Below the pieces are notes generated by a model, which worked only from the letters and a program-made list of their open reading frames with translations, made no database searches and was not told the origin of the DNA. A stretch of DNA of 64,000 bases, taken from contig JAUJOE010000002.1 of NCBI GenBank assembly GCA_030447805.1, positions 248,001 through 312,000 of the forward strand, given 5' to 3'. The position numbers and the translations under genes are program-made. This DNA comes from Nocardioidaceae bacterium. GTDB lineage: Bacteria; Actinomycetota; Actinomycetes; Propionibacteriales; Nocardioidaceae. Shown one piece after another: positions 57,405 through 64,000 of this stretch; within the stretch, counting starts at the first letter, position 1, and each line of letters opens with the position of its first letter.

Positions 57405-58441
57405 ATGAGTAGTAGCGAGGTGACGGGTGGGCGCAAGCCCACCCGTCACCACACGTTTGCGCGGTCCGCGCTGGGCGTCGCGTTCGGGCTTTTGTCGCTG
57501 ACCTTGGTCTTCACGTCGGGCTACCTCCTGGGTTCGACTGAGACAACAACACAGCGGCCGAGCAGCGGCAGCGCGCGTGACCTCCGCGCGCCTGCTGGTG
57601 CGGCGCTCCCTGCACTCGACGCAGGTCTGGAGCAACGTGGCGACAGGCGACCTGACCAAGACCTGACCGTGGCCCCGACAGGCGACCTGACCGTGGCCCC
57701 GACAAGGGACCTGACCGTGGCCCCGACAAGGGACCTGACGGTAAATCGGACAACCCCAAGCCAAAGCGGTTCATCACTGTCGGGGAAGGAGACAGCCTGT
57801 GGGGAATCGCCGCGACCATCGCCCCGCATGCGGACCCTCAGGTGATGGTCCGACGGATCGCCCGGCTCAACTCGTTGGATGACTCAGCTGGCCTAGAGAT
57901 CGGGCAGCGGCTCGCCGTACCGGTATCGAAGAAGGACGCCCGTCCGGATCAACGGAAGCAGGAGTCGGTCTCGCGGTCGAACCAGCCTGTCGCGTCACCC
58001 GTTGCTGTCACCATCCCAAGCCTTGGACTCGACGAAGATCTCATCGAGCTCAACGTCGTCGCGGGGACCCTGCAGGTTCCGACTCGTTACGGCGACGTCG
58101 GCTGGTGGCGGGACGGGCCGGCCCCCGGGGCACCGGGCTCGGCAGTGCTCGTCGGTCATGTCGACTCACCCACAGGTCCCGCGGTGTTCTACCGACTGTC
58201 GGCCATCCAGATCGGCGACGTGGTCACCATCCGACGTGCTGACGGCACCAAGGCCACGTTCCGGGTCAAGGAGGCCACGCTTTATCCGCGGGAGAGTTTC
58301 CCGTCCTCCAGCGTCTACCGGCAGTATGGCCGCCCGACCCTCACCCTGGTCACCTGTGGTGGAACCTACGACGCGGCGGCTGGTCAGTACACCGACAACC
58401 TTGTCGTCACTGCTTATCCCGACAACGGGAAGAGTCGATGA
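57405..58441 (+). pseudogene. LysM-class F sortase fusion, frameshifted in a repeat
   Basis: The first ~85 codons (from 57405) give a membrane anchor (ALGVAFGLLSLTLVFTSGYLLG) and an Arg/Asp/Pro linker. After a one-base shift near 57657 the frame continues as PDRGPDKG repeats, a LysM domain (FITVGEGDSLWGIAATIAP ... LEIGQRLAVP) and a class F sortase: VTIPSLGLDEDLIELNV, VLVGHVDSPTGPAVFYRLS (His) and LVTCGGTYD (catalytic Cys). Sortases attach proteins to the wall or to each other by transpeptidation. A LysM domain would hold it on peptidoglycan. The downstream stop overlaps the TPR start (ATGA). Confidence 0.82.
57662..57739 (+). repeat. 24-bp tandem repeat in the sortase linker
   Basis: The unit CCTGACCGTGGCCCCGACAA plus four bases begins at 57662, 57686, 57710 and (partly) 57734. 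In the sortase frame it encodes PDRGPDKG. The frameshift that splits the gene lies at its left edge. Confidence 0.85.
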
Positions 58442-59775
58442 CATATCGGCGGGGCCTGCGGTTCGGTATTTCGGCGGTAGCACTGGCCGTCGTCATGTTC
58501 GTGACCGCTGCTGTCGTCGCCAACAGCGGGGACGCTCCCGCATCACCACGGCAAGGCTTGCCTGGCGCCGTGCCGGCGACGGCTGTCGCCAGCAACGGAG
58601 ATCTCAGCAATCTCATCGCCTCACTCCAGGCAAGGCTGCGCCGGCTCCCTGACGATGCGGTTTCCTGGTCGACCCTCGGTCTGGCGTACGTGCAGCAGGC
58701 CCGGGTGACTGGTGATCCCAGCTACTACACGAAGGCAGCAGGCGCTCTCAACCGTTCTTTGCAGGTGTCCCCGGATGAGAATGCTCCGGCTTTGACGGGC
58801 AAGGCAGCGCTGGCTGCCGCCCGACACGACTTCGATCGCGCGTTACGACTCGCGCGCAAGTCCCAGCAGATCAACCGCTACAACTCGGTCAACCAGGGTG
58901 TCCTCGTCGATGCGCTGATCGAACTAGGGCGGTACCAGCAGGCGTTCCGTGCCTTGCAACGGATGGTGAACCTCAAGCCCGGCGTCCCGTCGTACACCCG
59001 CGTCTCCTACTCCTATGAGTTGCGCGGCGATCTCGCGGGGGCTCGTTATGCAATGCGCCGTGCACTTGACGTGGCGTACACGCCCGATGATCGAGCCTTC
59101 GCCCTGTTCCAGCTGGGTGAGCTGGCATGGAACTCTGGCCGCCTCAAGGCCGCCGGTCGGCTCTACGACAAAGGGATGAGCGAGGCGCCGTCGTACGTCC
59201 CGTTGCTCTACGGCCGGGCGAAGGTCGCGGCGGCGCGCGGCGACACAGCGCAAGCGCTGGAGGACTACCGGACCGTGATCCAGCGGTTCCCGAGCCCGGC
59301 TTACGTAGCCGAGTACGCCGACCTGCTGAGGTCGATCGGTCGCCACCGCGAGGCTCGCCGTCAGGACGACCTGATCAGGGCGCAGCAGCGACTCTTCCAG
59401 GCTGCTGGGGTGAACGTCGACCTTGAGATCGCCCTGTACGACGCGACTCACGGGCGCCCAAAGCAGGCGCTCGAGGCTGCTGCTAGCGCCTGGCAGCAGC
59501 AGCGCCGCAATGTGTTTGTTGAGGACGCGTACGCATGGGCCCTGCACGTCAACGGGCGCGACGAGGCGGCGCTCGTGCATGCCCGCGCAGCCGCGCGGCT
59601 CGGAACCCGAAGCGCCGTGTTCGCCTACCATCGCGGCATGATCGAGAAGGCGTTGGGCATGGATGCTGCGGCCGAGAGGTCGCTGCGCAGAGCACTTGCC
59701 ATCAACCCCTACTTCTCCCCGGTTCAGGCACCCCAGGCCCGCCGGGCGTTAGCCGCGCTTACCCGGGATCGGTGA
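58438..59775 (+). CDS. Membrane-anchored TPR protein
   Basis: A 445-residue protein with an N-terminal signal anchor (residues ~10-30) followed by about eight tetratricopeptide-like repeats, for example SWSTLGLAYVQQARV, LVDALIELGRYQQAFRALQR and AFAYHRGMIEKALGMDAAAE. TPRs bind partner proteins; outside the membrane it could scaffold the DUF4331-sortase-transporter group. It overlaps the sortase by four bases and the transporter starts one base after its stop. It is the only one of these four genes without a frameshift. Confidence 0.88.
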   Translation: MTYRRGLRFGISAVALAVVMFVTAAVVANSGDAPASPRQGLPGAVPATAVASNGDLSNLIASLQARLRRLPDDAVSWSTLGLAYVQQARVTGDPSYYTKAAGALNRSLQVSPDENAPALTGKAALAAARHDFDRALRLARKSQQINRYNSVNQGVLVDALIELGRYQQAFRALQRMVNLKPGVPSYTRVSYSYELRGDLAGARYAMRRALDVAYTPDDRAFALFQLGELAWNSGRLKAAGRLYDKGMSEAPSYVPLLYGRAKVAAARGDTAQALEDYRTVIQRFPSPAYVAEYADLLRSIGRHREARRQDDLIRAQQRLFQAAGVNVDLEIALYDATHGRPKQALEAAASAWQQQRRNVFVEDAYAWALHVNGRDEAALVHARAAARLGTRSAVFAYHRGMIEKALGMDAAAERSLRRALAINPYFSPVQAPQARRALAALTRDR

Positions 59776-59776
59776 G

Positions 59777-61555
59777 ATGGCGCGTACCTCCGGACGCTGC
59801 CGAGTCTGGCTGCGTCGAACGGCGCTGCTGGCGGTCTCAGTTGCCCTCTTCCTCCTCGTTCCTGCTCTACCGGCTAGCGCTCACCCACTGGGCAACTTCA
59901 CCATCAACCACTACAACGGGCTCCTGCTCTTTCCGGATCGAATAGACAACACCGCGGTCGTCGACTCAGCCGAGTTGCCGACACTCCAGCAACGGGACTC
60001 CGTCGACACCGACGGCGACGACACGGTGACTGCGCAGGAGCGCGACGTCTTCGCCGCCAGCCAGTGCGATGCCGTGGCAGCAGAACTGCGGATAGCGGTG
60101 AACGACAAACCGCTGCGCTGGAGCGTCACGAGCGCAACTTTTACGTACCTCCCGGGCGCGGCCGGGTTGGAGATAAGCCGGTTGGAGTGCGCCCTCACCA
60201 CAGCCGCAGACCTCTCGGAGCCGGCGGTGGTCGAGTTCGCCGATGACTACCTCGGCGATCGGCTGGGTTGGCGCGAGATCACCGCGGTGGGGAACGGCGT
60301 AGCACTAGACGACCCATCGGTGCCGGCGGAGAGCGTCAGCGACGAGCTCCGCAATTATCCGAACGATCTTTTGTCGTCTCCCCTCGACCAGCGCAGCGTC
60401 CAGTTGGCTACCGCTCCCGGTCAGAGCAGCGACGTTGGCGCGACACCTACGACGTCGGAGGCCGGATTCGTCACCCAAGCCCTCGCGAACGCAACCGCCT
60501 TCTTCGAGCGACTCGTCGGTGGCTCCGAGCTGACTCTTCCTGTTGGACTGCTGGCCTTGCTGCTTGCACTGGTGCTCGGCGCCGCTCACGCGGCGCTGCC
60601 CGGGCATGGCAAGACGATCATGGCCGCCTACATGGTCGGCACCCGCGGCACCCCGAAAGACGCAGTCCTGGTTGGCGTGACCGTCACACTTGCTCACACG
60701 GCGGGTGTGCTGGTCTTGGGGCTCCTGTTCCACGCCGGGGCCTCGTTTGCCGGAGATTCGCTCCTGGCGGTCCTCGGCGTGGTGAGCGGTGTGCTCGTTG
60801 CGCTCGTGGGGCTGGGCCTGCTCCGGGCGGCTTTGAAGGGACGCGGGTACGACACCCTGAGCGCTGAGCATGGTCACGGCCACGGGGATGGCCATAGCCA
60901 CGGGGACGGCCACAGCCACGTGCCCCACCACAGTCACGACGCCCACGGGCACGACCACAGTCACGACGCCCACGGGCACGACCACAGTCACGACGCCCAC
61001 GGGCACGACCACAGTCACGACGCCCACGGGCACGACCACAGTCACGACGCCCACCAGCACGACCACAGTCACGACGCCCACGGGCACGATCACGGCCATG
61101 ACGTCCACGGGCACGATCAGATCGAGGTGGCAGCACAGCCATCCGTGGCGGTGCTGGTCGACCCGCAGTCCGTTCCACCGGTGAGGAGGGCGCGCATGAG
61201 CATGATCGGCCGCCAACCGACCGTGGATACAAGCGACTGACCCTGGTCGGCATGGGCGTAGCGGGTGGACTCGTTCCCAGTCCCTCCGCCCTAGTTGTCC
61301 TACTTGCGTCGATCGGGTTGGGCCGCACCGGCTTCGGCGTGGCTCTCGTCCTCGTCTACGGCGTGGGCATGGCCGCGACCCTCATCGCCGTCGGCTACGT
61401 CATCGCCCGGCCCCGGACGGTTGGGCCGTCTTCGGTCGCTCGGCGACAACCCCAGGGTTGCGCGCCTCGTCAAACACGGACCGGTGTTGACCGCGGGACT
61501 GGTCTTGATCGTCGGACTGGGGCTCGCCCTTCGCAGCGCCTCCCCGTTGGTCTGA
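59777..61555 (+). pseudogene. NicO-family nickel/cobalt transporter with His-repeat loop, two frameshifts
   Basis: A signal peptide (ending ASAHPLGN) and a ~200-residue extracytoplasmic domain precede a NicO/RcnA-type membrane domain with HAALPGHGKTIMAAYM, the metal-selectivity motif. A cytoplasmic loop carries six SHDAHGHDH repeats. After TVDTSD* (stop at 61238) the next helices continue in another frame, KRLTLVGMGVAGGLVPSPS, and a further shift near 61415 leads to GRLGRLRSLGDNPRVARLV and the last helix to 61555. All expected helices exist, so the gene is recently broken or mis-assembled. RcnA-type members export Ni/Co; import is an alternative. Confidence 0.82.
60932..61093 (+). repeat. 27-bp tandem repeat, six units, encoding a metal-binding His loop
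   Basis: Units of 27 bases (AGTCACGACGCCCACGGGCA plus CGACCAC) start at 60932, 60959, 60986, 61013, 61040 and 61067. The first four are identical and the last two differ by one to three bases. Each encodes SHDAHGHDH. Near identity shows recent expansion; copy number is likely to vary between isolates. Confidence 0.95.
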
Positions 61556-61657
61556 AGCACCTCAGGCACCCGCGCTCATGATGTGCCACCACACCGGATT
61601 GAGCCGTTACGGTGGGTTTGGAATACCGAAGTACGTTTGTCTACGTGACGGGGACGA

Positions 61658-61693
61658 CCCCCGGCGAGTAGCTGACGCGGCTGCCGCCGGGGG
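61658..61693. terminator. Hairpin between the NicO and GntR genes
   Basis: CCCCCGGCG (61658-61666) and CGCCGGGGG (61685-61693) form a 9-bp GC stem with an 18-base loop between two convergent genes, so it may stop both. The rest of the 282-base gap shows nothing recognisable. Confidence 0.55.
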
Positions 61694-61837
61694 CGTCGTG
61701 AATGATTCGTGGCCCACCGCTAAGCGGATTGGAGCTTGCCGAACTCAGACCAAAGAAGCTGATGACCCGCGACTGGGACTTTTGGCGCGGTCGAGGCTCG
61801 TCGCCAGCGTGATGGAACGCGCTGCTGGCCGGCCGTG

Positions 61838-62224
61838 TCAGCTCGTCGTACGGGGCCAGGCAGCCTCGACCAGTCGGGTCGCCTCAGCCAACGACATGCC
61901 GTTGCGTCTGGCGGTCTGGGTGAAGTTGATCGCGGCCTGACGCGCTGCGCCCTCGGGACTCATGGCATCTTGTTGCTCAAACAGTCTGCTCCGCACGAAC
62001 GTTCCACGACGGCCCTGAGTTGAGATGACACCGTCGGCCTCGAGCTCGCGGTAGGCGCGCGCGACCGTGTTCGCAGCCAAGCCGAGATCGCTTGCGAGTT
62101 GACGAACGGTGGGCAGTTTCTGGCCTGGTTCCAGCTCGCCGGTCACGGTCATCGCCGCTACCTGGGTCCTCAGCTGTTCGAACGGCGGGACCACACTGTC
62201 ATGGTCGATTGCCAGTAGGGTCAT
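61838..62224 (-). CDS. GntR-family regulator, YtrA subfamily
   Basis: A 128-residue regulator. The winged helix is typical GntR (PPFEQLRTQVAAM, LPTVRQLASDLGLAANTVAR, YRELEADGVISTQGRRGTFV) and only a short ~45-residue tail follows, which is the YtrA subtype that controls transporter operons. The ATG at 62224 overlaps the stop of the membrane-protein gene (ATGA), so they form one operon. It probably represses that operon through the palindrome at 63119-63141. The much longer open frame in this region is a shadow. Confidence 0.9.
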   Translation of the reverse strand: MTLLAIDHDSVVPPFEQLRTQVAAMTVTGELEPGQKLPTVRQLASDLGLAANTVARAYRELEADGVISTQGRRGTFVRSRLFEQQDAMSPEGAARQAAINFTQTARRNGMSLAEATRLVEAAWPRTTS

Positions 62225-63090
62225 GCTGTTCGGCTCCGCGCGGTCAGCCGGTGAGCCACGGGGGCCAGATTCGGTCGCTTGCGGACGCCTAGAGCGGCGC
62301 CCACGGATACCAGGGCTGCGGCGGTGAAGGTGGCGGGCAGCCACCACGCTCGGTCGGGCAGGAACCAGGTCGTACTGGCCGCTAGTGGCGTCGCGGATAT
62401 CGTCATCACGAACAGGTCCCGCAGTCCCACCGCTAACACAATGTCCGCGGCGACGAGCTGGTCCTCGTCTTGGGCACGCAGCGGCGCAGTCAGCAGCCAA
62501 CGCTGCCCCACTAGCGTTGTGGTGGCAACCACCCCCAGCAGCGCACCAGCGAGGACCAGAGCCAGGCCAGTCTCGTGGGAAACCGGTATGTCGACACGGT
62601 TCGTCAATGCCAGCGTGCCGGCAACGACGCTGGCCCAGCCGAGAACCGCCAGGCCGATCTCGACAGCGATTTCGCGACGGTGCAAGTACTCGGCCATGCC
62701 GTGTGGCTGCATTGCTGTGACCCGGACCGGGCCGTGAGGCGGATTGACCGGGAACAAGGCGCTCAGCGACTGCCCGACAGCAGACCCGACAAACAACCCC
62801 GCGAGAGCGAGCGCACCGGCGTCGTCGAAGACGGTCGGGTCGGGGAGTATCGACGCCATGAGCCCGGCGCTGTAACCGGCGCCGGTACCAACCGCTCCCC
62901 ACACGTGCCGACGAGCCGCTTGGGCTTCCAACCTGGCCCGCACATTCTCGTCCGCCTTGACGTCAGCGAGAGTCAACATTGCGTCGAACGGAGCCATCCG
63001 GGTGCGCACGAAGTACGGGATCCACCGCACGGCGGCAAAGAATGCGAACCCAATCACCAACGCGAACACCGGCGCGAAGATGAGTTTCAT
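62221..63090 (-). CDS. Multi-helix membrane protein of unknown function
   Basis: A 289-residue protein with about seven hydrophobic segments in two groups, separated by a charged loop (residues ~30-65, FVRTRMAPFDAMLTLADVKA). YtrA-type GntR genes are usually paired with membrane or ABC-transporter genes, often induced by cell-envelope stress; this is the partner here. No ABC ATPase is present. I do not recognise the family. Confidence 0.75.
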   Translation of the reverse strand: MKLIFAPVFALVIGFAFFAAVRWIPYFVRTRMAPFDAMLTLADVKADENVRARLEAQAARRHVWGAVGTGAGYSAGLMASILPDPTVFDDAGALALAGLFVGSAVGQSLSALFPVNPPHGPVRVTAMQPHGMAEYLHRREIAVEIGLAVLGWASVVAGTLALTNRVDIPVSHETGLALVLAGALLGVVATTTLVGQRWLLTAPLRAQDEDQLVAADIVLAVGLRDLFVMTISATPLAASTTWFLPDRAWWLPATFTAAALVSVGAALGVRKRPNLAPVAHRLTARSRTA

Positions 63091-63118
63091 CGGCTACCCA
63101 CCCTTTCTGTGCCAACCC

Positions 63119-63153
63119 TTGTAGCATACGTCATGCGACAAAATTTGGACAAG
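63119..63153 (-). promoter_or_regulatory. Palindromic GntR operator overlapping the leftward promoter
   Basis: TTGTAGCAT (63119-63127) and ATGCGACAA (63133-63141) match at 8 of 9 arm positions around a 5-base centre. On the minus strand TTGTCC (63148-63153) and TATGCT (63123-63128) can serve as -35 and -10 with an 18-base spacer, so the operator fills the spacer and covers the -10. The site lies 29 bases upstream of the membrane-protein start. Confidence 0.6.
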
Positions 63154-63243
63154 CGCTGCGGCGGCGCGCCGGTGTCTCTGACCTGAAAGGTCGAGGGCCC
63201 GCAGCGCCGCCGCCGTCGTGGATGACGAAGGACCGGAACAGAA

Positions 63244-64000
63244 CTAGAGGCGGGGGTCGACCGGTTCCGACTCGAGCGCGAGCACCGCGAACACTGCTTC
63301 GTGGATTCGCCAGAGCGGCTCACCGCGGGCAAGTCGTTCCAACGACTCCAGCCCGAGCGCATACTCACGCAAGGCCAGCGATCGCTTGTGGTTCACATTC
63401 CGGTCGCGCAACCCAGCGAGGTTCTGCGGTTCGGTGTAGTCGGGGCCGTAGATGATGCGGAGGTACTCCCGACCCCGCACCTTGAGCCCCGGCTGAGCGA
63501 TCCCCCGCCGAGTACGCGTCAGGTTGGCGAACGGCTTGACCACCATTCCTTCCCCTCCGTCAGCGGTCAGCGACTCCCACCAGCCGATGCCAGCGGCAAC
63601 TGAGTCGGGGTCGGAGGTGTCAACGCGAATGCGCCGCGTCGGCCGGAACAGGTCAGGCCCGGCCTCGACGAGCCGATCGGCGACCTGGAGGTGCCAGCCG
63701 TGGTCGCGATCGTGATAGGTCCGTCCCTGCGTGGCGAGCACCTGGAAAGGCGCGATGCCGACCCCGTCGAGTCCGTCGGTGGGCCAGCAGTACCGCCGGT
63801 AGGCCGCGGTGAAGGCTTCCGCATTGGCGGCTCGCGCGCGAGTCCGCTCGAGCAGGCCGTCGAGGACGACCCCCCGACCACGAGCGGTTTGCATCCCCGC
63901 GAGCGCAGCGGGGAGCGCTGCTCGCGCGGCCGCGCCGACGGCGGCGTACTGGTCCCGCAACAAGTCCTCAGCCTTGGCCGACCACGGCAGCAGCTCAGAG
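63244..64000 (-). CDS. Polynucleotide kinase-phosphatase Pnkp, C-terminal part (runs off the window)
   Basis: The last 251 codons of a larger gene, open to the window edge (SELLPWSAKAEDLLRDQYAA near the edge). GGEGMVVKP and QPGLKVRGREYLRIIYGPDY are the ligase-like adenylyltransferase motifs of bacterial Pnkp, and the C-terminus ends LALESEPVDPRL. Pnkp has kinase, 2',3'-phosphatase and adenylyltransferase domains; with the methyltransferase Hen1 it repairs ribotoxin-cut RNA. The kinase and phosphatase domains and any hen1 gene would be to the right. Confidence 0.9.
   Translation of the reverse strand, partial: SELLPWSAKAEDLLRDQYAAVGAAARAALPAALAGMQTARGRGVVLDGLLERTRARAANAEAFTAAYRRYCWPTDGLDGVGIAPFQVLATQGRTYHDRDHGWHLQVADRLVEAGPDLFRPTRRIRVDTSDPDSVAAGIGWWESLTADGGEGMVVKPFANLTRTRRGIAQPGLKVRGREYLRIIYGPDYTEPQNLAGLRDRNVNHKRSLALREYALGLESLERLARGEPLWRIHEAVFAVLALESEPVDPRL

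Noticed and set aside
57662-57739. CRISPR or promoter repeats
   Set aside because: Contiguous 24-bp units encoding the sortase linker.
60932-61093. CRISPR array
   Set aside because: The six 27-bp units are contiguous without spacers and encode an in-frame His-rich loop.
61595-61650. Cobalamin riboswitch near the NicO gene
   Set aside because: No B12-box sequence was recognised, and the region lies downstream of the transporter.

Overview
The window comes from the chromosome of a high-GC actinomycete. The evidence is GC-rich codon use with many GTG/TTG starts, ATGA-coupled genes, DUF3039, DUF2017, DUF3048 and ANTAR families, and the block pncB-clpS-DUF2017-mec-cysO-cysM-murI-MBL-rph-rdgB, which follows the mycobacterial/streptomycete gene order. 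I cannot assign a genus. No rRNA, CRISPR array, insertion sequence or prophage was found. The copper ATPase at the left edge and the RNA-repair gene at the right edge run off the window.

Layout. 0-3.6 kb: copper P-type ATPase, a His-tailed DUF4396 membrane protein and a Rieske/DUF2231 protein. 3.6-19.2 kb: an accessory surface-glycan locus. Leftward it holds UDP-glucose dehydrogenase, a GT4 and an ATP-dependent DNA ligase. Rightward it holds a frameshifted carbamoyltransferase, a GT2-GmhB fusion, a GT9, a GT4, a GmhA-HldE fusion, an SDR, a second GT9 and a Tat-exported PHP-like protein; a UDP-xylose-synthase-like gene closes it. The two fusions together carry all four activities needed to turn sedoheptulose 7-phosphate into ADP-heptose, so the locus probably makes a heptose- and uronate/xylose-containing glycan. 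A divergent promoter between the two arms carries several phased GAGAAGTG boxes.

19.4-32.5 kb: GAF-ANTAR and TetR regulators with a paired operator, a small RHH-like protein, a c-di-AMP (ydaO) riboswitch in front of an NlpC/P60 hydrolase, a DUF3048 lipoprotein, malic enzyme, YqgE, DUF3039, an MFS transporter, an orphan sugar-ABC ATPase, Lrp/hpd and a DUF3311-symporter pair (symporter frameshifted). 32.5-43.2 kb: conserved NAD-salvage, ClpS, CysO/CysM/Mec, MurI, RNase PH and RdgB genes, interrupted by a DUF559 gene flanked by two copies of one inverted repeat, and ending with an odd short-variable-loop tRNA-Leu(UAG). 43.2-45.9 kb: an ECF nickel/cobalt importer behind a promoter overlapped by a Nur-like box. 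46-54.8 kb: DUF3618, GroES-like, PepP, a GGDEF-EAL protein, a tiny TSSWE-repeat secreted peptide, an LLM oxidoreductase with its FMN reductase, and a broken lipoprotein esterase. 54.8-61.6 kb: decayed repeats, then DUF4331, LysM-class F sortase, TPR protein and NicO metal transporter, three of which are frameshifted. 61.8-64 kb: a self-regulated GntR/membrane-protein operon and the 3' end of Pnkp.

About eleven probable frameshifts are seen. They cluster in accessory genes, while the 15.5-kb conserved block (32.5-48 kb) has none. I therefore lean towards real decay or local assembly problems rather than uniform sequencing error, but raw reads must decide.
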